Source of the DNA: Rhodocytophaga rosea
GTDB lineage: Bacteria; Bacteroidota; Bacteroidia; Cytophagales; 172606-1
Assembly: GCF_010119975.1 (NCBI RefSeq)
Contig: NZ_CP048222.1
Coordinates: 1,447,501-1,511,500, forward strand
Direction of reading: 5' to 3'
DNA length: 64,000 nucleotides
The translations under genes were made by a program, and so were the position numbers. Under the pieces are notes generated by a model that worked only from the letters and a program-made list of their open reading frames with translations, was not told the DNA's origin and did not search any database. Shown here in pieces: positions 51,964 to 61,000 of the stretch. Each line of letters opens with the position of its first letter. Position 1 is the stretch's first letter.

Positions 51964-54621
51964 TTATTCCGACCTCAGATTTTTCACCGGATTTACCAAT
52001 GCCGCCCGGATAGCCTGATAGCTGATGGTAAATAAGGCAATTAATAAAGCAGTGAGACCGGCAAACACAAATATACTCGCACTTACCGGTGTCCGGTAGA
52101 CAAAATCTTCGAGCCATTTATTCATCATATACCAGGCAATAGGAACAGCAATGGCAAAAGAGATGAGCACCAGTTTCACAAAGTTGATGGTAAGTAAGCT
52201 GAAAATATTCTGTATAGATGCCCCTAATACCAGCCGGATACCAATTTCCTTGCTTCGTTGCTCTACCATAAACGACGACAGCCCATATAAGCCGAGACAA
52301 GCGACTATAATGGCCAGAATGGCAAAACTGCTGAACACCCTTCCAGCCCGTTGCACATCTTCATACATTTTTGCAAAACTCTCATCCAGAAATGTATAGC
52401 GGATAGGCTGGTAGGGAGCTACCTCTTTCCACACTTTTTGCACAGCTTGAAGCGCACCCGCCATATCGGTGGTTTTTACTTTTACAGAAACAACAGACGG
52501 GCTATTTCCTAAGGCCAGTACCATCGGCTGTATGCTGTCTCTCATTGATTCAAAGTGGAAATCTTCTATTACGCCTATGATCTGCCAGGTTTCCCAGTTC
52601 TTAATCCGTTCCTGCGTAGGATTTTTAAAGCCCATTTTTTTCACCATCGCCTGGTTGATGATAACCGCCTGCGAATCGGTAGCCATTTGCGCAGAAAAGT
52701 TCCTCCCTTCAATGAGTGTAATGCCCATGGTTTGGAGATAATCCTGATCTACCTGCCAGAACTGTGCGCTTACCTCCTGATCTGCATTCGGGCCACTTTC
52801 TCTATGGAATCCATTGCCATTCCGCTTGGTCCCTTTGATAGGCAAATAATCACTTACACTTACATGTTTTACCTCTGGCAAGCGCAATAATTCTGTTTTT
52901 AACGTTTGCACTTTTTCTCCCAGTGTATGTACCCCTTGCAGCAACACAACCTGATCTTTATCAAACCCGATTTTTTTGTTCATGATATAATTCATCTGCC
53001 GGTAGATAATAAAAGTACCTATAATGAGTACAATAGAGGTAGTGAACTGAAAGATCACCAGTAAACTTCTGGTATTAGAACTTTTGCTTCCCCGGCTTAA
53101 TTTCCCTTTCAGTACATCAATCGGTTTAAAGGCAGACAGGTAGAAAGCAGGATATAAACCGGCTATTATGCCAATTACAACCGCTGCACCAATCAGTATA
53201 GGAAATAGCCACCATTCCATCCAGGGCAGAGAAAGCGATTTGGCTGAAAGGGTATTAAAATAAGGCAATAATAACACTGCCAGTAGTATACCTATGGCGA
53301 AAGACAGAAAGCTGAACAGCATAGATTCGGTGAGAAACTGCTTTACAAGGCTGCTGCGGAAGGAACCTACCACTTTACGGATACCTACTTCTTTGGCCCG
53401 GTTAGCCGATTTAGCTGTAGAAAGATTGATAAAGTTAATGCAGGCAATAATGAGGATAAAGGCTGCCACCGCCCCGAATATCCACACAAAACGGATGTCC
53501 CCATGGTTTAACCGATCTTGAATTTTATCAGATTTCAGGTGTATATCTGTAATAGGCTGCAGAGAAAAGCTTGCTTTTTTTAATAATTCTTCCGGGTTTG
53601 GCGCTCCCTCTTTTTTTAAAAGCGGCAGGTAGTAATTTGTCAGAATAGACAACAGCTTTTTTTCAAGTTGCCTGGCATCTGTATCTGGGCGTACTACGAT
53701 ATACGTAGGATAGTTAGAAGCCCCCCAGTACGTCTGCTCTCCCGGCCAGAACTCCCGGCTAGTCATGGTAATTAAGAAATCATACGTTAAATGAGAATTG
53801 GCAGGGAAATCTTCAAATACCCCTCCTACTGTAAATGGATTCTTCTCATCATTATTGAGGATCATTACTTTACCCACCGGATTTTCGCCTGGAAAAAATT
53901 TATCCGCTTTGCTCTTAGATAGTGCAATTGTATTAGGTTGAGCTAAGGCATTTTTACGTTCGCCATACACCATAGGTACCTTCAGCATATCCAGCATTTG
54001 CTGATCCGCATAAGTAAATCCTTCCTCATAGGTATTCTCTAATACATCCACCCGTCTGATCTGATTACTTCCGGCACCAAACAATTCACTTGGGTTCAAA
54101 CGTCCCACTCGCTCAATTTCGGGATAATCTTGTTTTATAGCAGTAGCAAAAGGGGCTGGCCAGGCAACTCCTTTTTTTATTTCTCCATTATCATTATAAA
54201 CTTGAACTACTCTGTAAATGCGGTCTTTATCCGGAATGTGCTGGTCGTAACTGAGTTCATCCCGTATAAATAAACTAATGAGTAAACAGGCAGCAATTCC
54301 TAAGGCAAAACCGCCGATTTTTATAGAGGAATATGTTTTGTGCTTGAACATATTCCGCCAGGCAATTCTAAAGTAACTTTCAAACATATCAGCAAAATTT
54401 GAGTGGGTGGATAATGATTTCCGGATGGCAAACGGACGAAAATAATGCAGTACCTGGTAATAATAATTGAGTTTTGCACGGTAGACAGAACCAGCCTTCA
54501 ATCTGGCGTAAAACTTTTCATCCAGATCACCTAATACTTCTTCGGCAATATCCTCTCTCAAAAAACCAAGAAGGATACGCTGTGCCAGTCTGGGTGGAAT
54601 ATGGTTTGATCTATTTGACAC
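51964..54621 (-). CDS. FtsX/MacB-type ABC transporter permease with N-terminal permease-prefix domain
   Basis: 885 residues from a GTG start. Residues about 8-85 form the permease prefix domain (RLAQRILLGFLREDIAEEVLGDLDE), then TM1 near 108-128, a MacB periplasmic core, three TMs of the first FtsX domain (about 380-495), a second periplasmic core, and three last TMs (about 760-880, SSFMVEQRSKEIGIRLVLGAS). No ATPase is encoded nearby. Such proteins come with a PadR regulator in Bacteroidota, as here (PadR 91 bp upstream), and may act in export or envelope mechanotransduction. The last residues are VNPVKNLRSE. Confidence 0.88.
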   Translation of the reverse strand: MSNRSNHIPPRLAQRILLGFLREDIAEEVLGDLDEKFYARLKAGSVYRAKLNYYYQVLHYFRPFAIRKSLSTHSNFADMFESYFRIAWRNMFKHKTYSSIKIGGFALGIAACLLISLFIRDELSYDQHIPDKDRIYRVVQVYNDNGEIKKGVAWPAPFATAIKQDYPEIERVGRLNPSELFGAGSNQIRRVDVLENTYEEGFTYADQQMLDMLKVPMVYGERKNALAQPNTIALSKSKADKFFPGENPVGKVMILNNDEKNPFTVGGVFEDFPANSHLTYDFLITMTSREFWPGEQTYWGASNYPTYIVVRPDTDARQLEKKLLSILTNYYLPLLKKEGAPNPEELLKKASFSLQPITDIHLKSDKIQDRLNHGDIRFVWIFGAVAAFILIIACINFINLSTAKSANRAKEVGIRKVVGSFRSSLVKQFLTESMLFSFLSFAIGILLAVLLLPYFNTLSAKSLSLPWMEWWLFPILIGAAVVIGIIAGLYPAFYLSAFKPIDVLKGKLSRGSKSSNTRSLLVIFQFTTSIVLIIGTFIIYRQMNYIMNKKIGFDKDQVVLLQGVHTLGEKVQTLKTELLRLPEVKHVSVSDYLPIKGTKRNGNGFHRESGPNADQEVSAQFWQVDQDYLQTMGITLIEGRNFSAQMATDSQAVIINQAMVKKMGFKNPTQERIKNWETWQIIGVIEDFHFESMRDSIQPMVLALGNSPSVVSVKVKTTDMAGALQAVQKVWKEVAPYQPIRYTFLDESFAKMYEDVQRAGRVFSSFAILAIIVACLGLYGLSSFMVEQRSKEIGIRLVLGASIQNIFSLLTINFVKLVLISFAIAVPIAWYMMNKWLEDFVYRTPVSASIFVFAGLTALLIALFTISYQAIRAALVNPVKNLRSE

Positions 54622-54712
54622 TGGTTATGGATGTTATCAGTTTAAATAAGGGAACTCCCCAAACTGAGGAGCCTTTAAATGGATTTACTGTCTTAATTAT
54701 AGCTAAGTAGTA

Positions 54713-55060
54713 TTACATAGAACCACCAAAGTTGAGTTTATTGGCAAATGCCGGATACTGGCTCCACAAGGACATACGAAAATCTCTGGCGGCTGAAAGT
54801 GCCTGTTGTCCGTAGGCGGTAATGGTGTAAATGCGTTTCCGGCGGCCACCTCTTTCAGCAGTAGCTTTTCCCATATCCGATTTTACAAATCCTTTTTCTT
54901 CCAGGCGGGTGAGGGTAGAATGTACTGCCCCAATGGAAACTTCCCTGGAAGTCTGGGATTCAAATTCTTCTGCAATTTTAAAAGCGTAGGCTTCTTCTCC
55001 CAGAATACCTACAATGAGCAGAATCACTTCTTCAAATTCTCCTAGTCGTGTTTCAATCAT
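54713..55060 (-). CDS. PadR-family transcriptional regulator
   Basis: 115 residues. Winged helix: EEVILLIVGILGEEAYAFKIAEEFE, split as EEVILLIVGILGEEAYAF and KIAEEFE, GAVHSTLTRLEEKGFVKSDM and the Arg-rich wing GGRRKRIYTITAYGQQAL. It is first in a minus-strand operon with the FtsX-type permease. A 23-bp inverted repeat starts at its own start codon and probably mediates autoregulation. The ligand is unknown. Confidence 0.92.
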   Translation of the reverse strand: MIETRLGEFEEVILLIVGILGEEAYAFKIAEEFESQTSREVSIGAVHSTLTRLEEKGFVKSDMGKATAERGGRRKRIYTITAYGQQALSAARDFRMSLWSQYPAFANKLNFGGSM

Positions 55061-55128
55061 TTGTTACTAAATTGTAGAACTAATATATACAAATCTTTTT
55101 CATTTGTTCTACGATTTAGTAACAAATG
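55058..55128. promoter_or_regulatory. 23-bp inverted repeat (one mismatch) at the padR start: candidate PadR operator
   Basis: The arm 55058-55080 (CATTTGTTACTAAATTGTAG...) matches the reverse complement of 55106-55128 in 22 of 23 bases; the 25-base spacer is AT-rich. The start codon of padR (complement of 55058-55060) lies in the left arm, so a bound dimer would block the promoter and the start region. Confidence 0.75.
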
Positions 55129-55198
55129 TTTTTAGGACGTATAGACGGCAGGAAAAAACAGATGAATGGTTTGAGAAAAATATTGGATATATAGCAGG

Positions 55199-56128
55199 CT
55201 AACGTTTCAGTTGCTGTAACACATACTGATAGAATCGTTCTTTATTGACATGGGTAGCCATTTGTACCCATTTTCCAGAACCAGGCTTCCTGAAAGTTTG
55301 CCCAGAATTATGGCCATTTGGCTGTATTTCCAGCTCCACTTTTTCGAGCACAAATGCATCAGGAATACCCAGGTAACTGGCAGCCAGAATATCCCACATA
55401 AAATAGGTATACTCGTAGGAAGGGATGGTATCAATAGTCGTAGCCCAGAACTGACCAGCCAGATTAGAAAGCGGATAATCGGATTGCAAAGCCAGTATTT
55501 TCAGAAAGCCCATGGAAACAGGCACCATATTGGTTACATCCAGCGGAATCAGGACAAGCGGCAACTGGTAGGTAAGCAGTTTATGTGACGAAACCGGGTC
55601 CCAAAATACATTCCATTCTGCAGAGCCATCATGGTTATACGTACGCACATTTCCGGGCACATCCACGGCACCTCCCATCCAGATCACTTCGGCAATATTT
55701 TGCAGGATGCTCTTATCTTGTTCAATAGCAAATACGAGGTTAGAACAAGGTCCGGTTAGAAGGATGGTAACAGGCTGATCAGAAGACCGAATTGTGTGTA
55801 CCAATACATCTACGCTATCCTTTATTTGTCCTTGCAGGGAAGTATCAATATTTATCAGACTGGGTAAAGCATTCAATACTTTTGGTTTAGCACGCCACTC
55901 GGCCGGAAATGCATTGATGCCATAATAATTTCCTGCACCGATTTGCATATCAGTTTTTCTGGCTAAGGTGAGAAGTTTATAAGTGGTTTCAATCGCATTT
56001 TCCGGATAGCAATCGGCAGGCGTAATGGAAATAGCTTTCAATTGAATATGATCCATGGTAAGCAATAGCATCAGCGAAAGCAGATCATCTACCGCACCAT
56101 CGTGATCGAAAATAAGGAGTTTGCTCAA
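55199..56128 (-). CDS. Inosine-uridine preferring nucleoside hydrolase
   Basis: 309 residues. The N-terminal metal site DHDGAVDDLLSL (DxD...DD cluster) is the family hallmark; AISITPADCYPE, LLTGPCSNLVFAIEQ and the HDGSAEWNVFWDPVSS segment with a second Asp follow. These enzymes cleave the N-glycosidic bond of nucleosides to base and ribose. It is the last of three minus-strand genes (NUDIX, DUF4406, this) divergent from a DeoR regulator, consistent with nucleoside or nucleotide breakdown. Confidence 0.92.
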   Translation of the reverse strand: MSKLLIFDHDGAVDDLLSLMLLLTMDHIQLKAISITPADCYPENAIETTYKLLTLARKTDMQIGAGNYYGINAFPAEWRAKPKVLNALPSLINIDTSLQGQIKDSVDVLVHTIRSSDQPVTILLTGPCSNLVFAIEQDKSILQNIAEVIWMGGAVDVPGNVRTYNHDGSAEWNVFWDPVSSHKLLTYQLPLVLIPLDVTNMVPVSMGFLKILALQSDYPLSNLAGQFWATTIDTIPSYEYTYFMWDILAASYLGIPDAFVLEKVELEIQPNGHNSGQTFRKPGSGKWVQMATHVNKERFYQYVLQQLKR

Positions 56129-56205
56129 GTGAATTCAGGGTTAGTTGAGACCTGAATGTATAGAAAAAGGGAGGAATAGAAAAGCTATCTGTCTTTTTTT
56201 CCATT

Positions 56206-56568
56206 TTAAAATCGCACCTGTTCCACAGAAGTAAATACTGGTTTGCCCATTTCTTTGGCCAGAGATACCATCTGATCGGCACCCTGTGAAGCGCCGCCTG
56301 TCCGAAGGACACCATCGCAATTTGCCAGCAGATCAATGGCTACCGGATGAAAAATATCAGTGAATACAGAATCGCCAATTTTTGTAGAGCCTGCCGTTTC
56401 AATCAAGGATAAGGCTATCCATTCCCCTACCATGGGTAAAAAACCTGCCTGTAATACTTGCAAAGCCACCTGGTTCATATGTTGTAAATTAGCAGCAATT
56501 TTATTAGAATCATCGCCTGTTCCGGAGCGGTATGGGCCGGCCACCAGTATCATTTTCTTATTGGACAT
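56206..56568 (-). CDS. DUF4406 protein (nucleoside 2-deoxyribosyltransferase-like fold)
   Basis: 120 residues: MILVAGPYRSGTGD (P-loop-like start as in the 2-deoxyribosyltransferase fold), GFLPMVGEWIAL, and the core CDGVLRTGGASQGADQMVSLA. DUF4406 members are related to nucleoside deoxyribosyltransferases, but the catalytic Glu of that family is not clear here. Context (nucleoside hydrolase 77 bp downstream, NUDIX upstream) supports a nucleotide/nucleoside role; activity unproven. Confidence 0.8.
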   Translation of the reverse strand: MSNKKMILVAGPYRSGTGDDSNKIAANLQHMNQVALQVLQAGFLPMVGEWIALSLIETAGSTKIGDSVFTDIFHPVAIDLLANCDGVLRTGGASQGADQMVSLAKEMGKPVFTSVEQVRF

Positions 56569-56616
56569 GTATCTTGGATAATAAAGATTGGAGATTGGAA
56601 TATGTAAATCTAACTT

Positions 56617-57189
56617 CTAAAGAATGTTATGTAGTTGAAGATACTGTATCAGCATAATGGTTTTGCCGTCCATAATTTCGCCGGATGCTACCATTTCTAT
56701 AGCTTTGGCAAAAGGTAATTCCAGAACTTCTATCTCTTCGTCATCTACGCCTCCTCCCCCATTAATGCGGTCTTTTTCGGTATATTCGGCAATGTAGAAG
56801 AATAACCTTTCAGTTACTGAGCCAGGACTCATATAGGCTTCATACACTTTTTTTACCGATGAAATCTTATATCCGGTTTCCTCTTCTACTTCCCGTTTGA
56901 TGGCCACTTCCGGCTGATCCTGATCCAGCAGTCCGGCACAGGCTTCTATCAACATACCGGAATGATTGCCATTTACATAGGTTGGAAGCCTGAACTGACG
57001 GGTGAGAATAACAGTCCGGCTGACCTGGTTATACAGCAGAATCGTAGCGCCATTCCCCCTGTCGTATGCTTCCCGGGACTGGGTTTCCCAATGACCATTT
57101 TTACGCTGGTAATTAAAAGTAATCTTTTTTAACAGGTACCAGTTATCAGATAAAATTTTTTCTTCACAGATTTGGATTCGTTCGTTCAT
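56617..57189 (-). CDS. NUDIX hydrolase, NudK-like (GDP-mannose / ADP-ribose type)
   Basis: 190 residues. The NUDIX box is [29 protein letters not shown], seen as GLLDQ and the REVEEETGY core. The surrounding layout ([47 protein letters not shown]) is that of GDP-mannose pyrophosphatase NudK and ADP-sugar hydrolases. It hydrolyses a nucleoside diphosphate sugar to sugar phosphate and NMP. First gene of the minus-strand operon, divergent from deoR with a shared operator. Confidence 0.88.
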   Translation of the reverse strand: MNERIQICEEKILSDNWYLLKKITFNYQRKNGHWETQSREAYDRGNGATILLYNQVSRTVILTRQFRLPTYVNGNHSGMLIEACAGLLDQDQPEVAIKREVEEETGYKISSVKKVYEAYMSPGSVTERLFFYIAEYTEKDRINGGGGVDDEEIEVLELPFAKAIEMVASGEIMDGKTIMLIQYLQLHNIL

Positions 57190-57236
57190 AAATCGTATTT
57201 TTGATCGTTTTTGTTCTTTTATGATTATTTATGAAC
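57184..57236. promoter_or_regulatory. Inverted repeat between NUDIX and DeoR genes: candidate DeoR operator
   Basis: GTTCATAAAT (57184-57193) and ATTTATGAAC (57227-57236) are perfect inverted copies 33 bp apart. They flank the divergent promoters and overlap the NUDIX start and the upstream ATG of the DeoR gene. Confidence 0.6.
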
Positions 57237-57253
57237 AAATAAAACACATTTAT

Positions 57254-58006
57254 ATGAATTTTCAAATACGTAAGCAAATAATTTTATCTGCTGTAGAACT
57301 GGAAGGAAGTGTAGAAGTAAAAGAATTAGCCGAAAAGCTCCAGACTTCAGAAATTACAGTGCGCCGTGATTTAGCCGTTCTGGCAGAAAAAGGGCTATTA
57401 TTCCGGACGCATGGAGGTGCTGTAAAAGTGAGTCTAGCCAAAGATCCGGTAACCTTTGCGAATAAAGCTGCTACAAACTATGCTTCCAAAGAACATATTG
57501 CCCAGCTGGCTTCTCAGCAAATCGTTGAAGGGGATACTGTTTTTATTGATTGTGGCAGTACCACTTTTTTGATGTGCCAGTTTATCAGGCATTTGTCTAT
57601 AAAGGTAGTAACCAATTCATTGCCGGTGGTGAATGAACTCATGGGCTCCTCAGTACAGGTGAATATTGCAGGTGGCGAACTGGATGCCAAGAGGCAGGCC
57701 ATACATGGAGTGATGGCTATCGAACACCTGAAACGCTATAAAGTTGATAAGGCATTTATAGGTGTAGACGGAATTTCACTAAAATATGGCCTGAGTGCTA
57801 ATGGTGAAAAAGAAGCCTCTATTACACTGGCAGCAGCCAGTATCGCTAAGCATGTCTATTTACTCTGCGATTCGAGTAAACTGGAGAAAGAGAAATATTT
57901 CCGTTTTGCCCCTTTATCGCTTATTCATACATTAATTACTGACCAGCAAGCGCCACAGGAAGTATTACAAGCATACAAGCAAGCAGGTTTGCAGATATTG
58001 TCTTGA
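57254..58006 (+). CDS. DeoR-family transcriptional regulator
   Basis: 250 residues from the ATG at 57254; an ATG at 57221 would place 11 extra residues inside the operator and is less likely. Standard layout: RKQIILSAVELEGSVEVKELAEKLQTSEITVRRDL, seen as the HTH core EGSVEVKELA and TSEITVRRDLAVL, GLLFRTHGGAV, then the sugar-phosphate-binding domain (DTVFIDCGSTTFLMCQF, VVTNSLPVVNEL, DKAFIGVDGIS, LLCDSSKLEKEKYFRFAPL). DeoR proteins respond to phosphorylated sugars; here ribose phosphate from nucleosides would fit the neighbours. Confidence 0.92.
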   Translation: MNFQIRKQIILSAVELEGSVEVKELAEKLQTSEITVRRDLAVLAEKGLLFRTHGGAVKVSLAKDPVTFANKAATNYASKEHIAQLASQQIVEGDTVFIDCGSTTFLMCQFIRHLSIKVVTNSLPVVNELMGSSVQVNIAGGELDAKRQAIHGVMAIEHLKRYKVDKAFIGVDGISLKYGLSANGEKEASITLAAASIAKHVYLLCDSSKLEKEKYFRFAPLSLIHTLITDQQAPQEVLQAYKQAGLQILS

Positions 58007-58012
58007 AACAAA

Positions 58013-58040
58013 AAAGAAGAAAGTATAAGCTTTCTTCTTT
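58013..58040. terminator. Hairpin terminator between deoR and sprA
   Basis: AAAGAAGAAAG (58013-58023) pairs with CTTTCTTCTTT (58030-58040), 6-base loop; convergent genes on both sides. Confidence 0.75.
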
Positions 58041-58063
58041 ACAAAAATATCATGTACCCAATT

Positions 58064-61000
58064 TTACTGGCTCAGGCTATAGCGTACCTGTACGCCAAAA
58101 TTGGTTTCTGCCCGGCGGAAAGAACTGGAAATTCTGGGTTCATTAATATTTCGTTCAAAATACATCTGCAAATTCAATCGCTGGTTTACGGTATAATTGA
58201 TGGCTGGTTTAAGTTGGACACCTAAGTTTCCGGCTGTAACTGTGCTTCCTTCAGCCTCTGAACGAGTTATTGTTTTACTATCCCGGAGCGTAAAATCACA
58301 CCTGAAGTTCAGGTCATTTTTCAGCACTACATTCTGTCCCTGTATTTTAAATGGAACCCGCACATTATTCTTCGTAAACCCAACTCCTACCACAAAATCT
58401 TTATTCCTCATCTCCATAAAATTAGGACTTGCCGACATACTCAACTGTAAATTCCGTTCCTGGTTGTATTCTACCCGTACTGTAACTTTACTCTGCGTAC
58501 GGAGATTGATACCTACCAGCGGAGCAAATCTTTCTGTAATGGTTACCTGGTCAATAATATAAACCGGAATGTATGTACCTGTATCTTGTTTTAAACTTGC
58601 CAATGGGTATGTATTTTTTCCACCATTCAATTGAACCGCATCAGTTCCATATTCCAGGGAGGAAGTATAGTTGCGCACTGCAAAGTTAGAAGTATAACTA
58701 TGGGTGATATTGACCGAAGAAAACAGATTCTTAAATATTTCCAGCCTCGACAAACCGGCATAATCTACCCGCCAGTTGGGCATCGGTATGGATATAAATG
58801 GATTAAGGCTCACCTTATTTGGATCTTTTCCGGAATATGCCGCAATAAAGGCCGGAATGGCTACATCTTGCGAGTTTTTCAAATAAAAACCATCTGACTC
58901 ATTAATCGCCTCCAGTCTGTCCTTAATAATTCCCCGGTTGCTAAGGTACTCCCTAAATACACTGGATTCATTCTGGTTGTCATCTCCTTTAAATGCAGTA
59001 GCAATAGAAATAAAGGATATTGAAAAATTACCGGTTTTTACAGGATTTTGGCTAAGGAAATCATTAGCAGTAGAATCAAATCTGTAGAATTCATTATAAT
59101 CCATCATCTTTATGCGCTTCGCATCCAGCTGGATTTTAAAATCCCGGAAGGGCTCAAGAGCCGTCCTGATATTCAGGTTTTCCGTAATATTCTGGCTAAA
59201 CTGGTCATTGAGCGAGGTACTTCTCGACAGTAAGCCTTGTGCTGCCATTTTAGTACGTATTGATGCATCCTGGCTGCCCAGCACAAATGGAATTCCCGGA
59301 TTGGTAAAAGAGCTATCCAGGCCAAAAAATCTGGGTGTACCCAAAAATCCTGGCAATATGGTTCCTTCTTCAATGGAATAAGTCACATTTATATTCCGTG
59401 CGGTCATGAGCACACGCAACAAACCTTTTAATACTTTCAGATCTGGTGGCCTGTCAACCGTATCTTTTGCTGCCGGTTTATTCTGGTTTTGCGGCTGCCG
59501 GAGATTATTCGAGGTCCGTTGCGGTTGAGGTGCAGGTGTGTTAATGGCTTTCAGAAACTTCACCTTATTGTATAAGCGTGTCAGATCAATACGGCCATTT
59601 ACCGAACGGTCACGGGTATTTTGCATGGTATTTCCAAAGAAAACCCCATTTGTATCAACGGCAGCCAGAGAAGCCGCAAGCCAGTTATATCCGGCTGAAT
59701 ATTGCACATTAGCATCGAGCCAGTCGGTGAATGGAAACTTATCTAAAGGCAATTTATAGGTAGCTGTAACCCGCTGGCTAAAGTTTTTCATCCGGCCCAG
59801 CCGTTTGATATTGGCTTTTAAAGAGTCCCGTTTTGTAAAACCAGGCCGTAATTCCTCATTGTTAATTTCACCCTCCGGCTCATCAATTAAGGCATTAGCC
59901 GTAGCTGAATAGTCGAAGGTCAGGCTTTTAGTCAGATTCCATTTTACATCGTAGAGGCGGTTGAATGTAAAATACTTTTCATAAGTAGGTAAAATTCCAA
60001 ACGTAGTCAGGTCGGAACTCCGGAGCTGAGTTTTGGTAAAAGTCCTATCCAGATCACCACGCACAGTTATGCTGCTGGGCATCAGGCTGAAATTAAAATC
60101 CTGCAACCATTTAAAGTACGGCGAACTCAGGAATTTTATATTTTTAAACGGTTCAATAGGTTTGGCTGAGCTATTGAAACTATACGCCAGTCCGCCTTTA
60201 TAATTCTTCTGCAAGTATTGCTCCGTCAGGACATTGGTTTGTAAAATATCGCTGTAGGCATAGGTAAATGACAAGTTTTCAATATCATAGAAATGGCTTT
60301 TGGCATCCGGATTGGTTTTTACTTTTTGTACATTGGTAAAGTTTATGCTTCGCCTGGTGGTATTATCTTCTACCAGCGTTCGGTACGAATCTTTATCTTG
60401 CCCCCGGTCGCTTCGTAAGGAATTAAGTGCATCTTTCAGTTTCATATCCGGATCTAGGGGATTGAATCTGGGTGCTATTCTCATACGCTCATAACTAAGC
60501 AACATCGGAATTTTAAGTCCTAACTGGGAAGGCAGTAGTTTGTCCAGATTTACGGTAGAGGCAACATCCCACTGCGTAGTATTTTCCCTGGCTCTTTCAG
60601 AAATCTTCTGTTGAATACCTCCAAACCCGTAGGTGGTATGCCTGGCCGTAGCTGTAATAGTAGCAAAGTCAGCCAGCTTTGCACTAACTCTTGCAGTTGC
60701 CGCCCAGCCACCCTCCTGATCGAAGCCGGAAGAACGCAATTCATTGGCCCATACACATACCGTTTTTGGCCGGTTATCCCCTGGAGAAGCGGGATTTCGA
60801 ACGCCGATCATCAGGGTTTGTACCGAACTTAAATCCGGATTCCCAATCACCCGAACTGTATACCTGTTGTTTTCGCCTCTCGGTTCACCGTAAGGGACAA
60901 TCAGGCTAAAGTTATTTTTATTCCGGTTTGCTTTCACTTCTACCAGATCTGCAAAAGCAATGTCAATTTCATTTTCTTCCGGCCAGATGTCCCTTTCAGT

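Noticed and set aside
57221-57253. Extended N-terminus of the DeoR regulator
   Set aside because: Would lie within the proposed operator and adds 11 residues not typical of the family; ATG at 57254 fits better.
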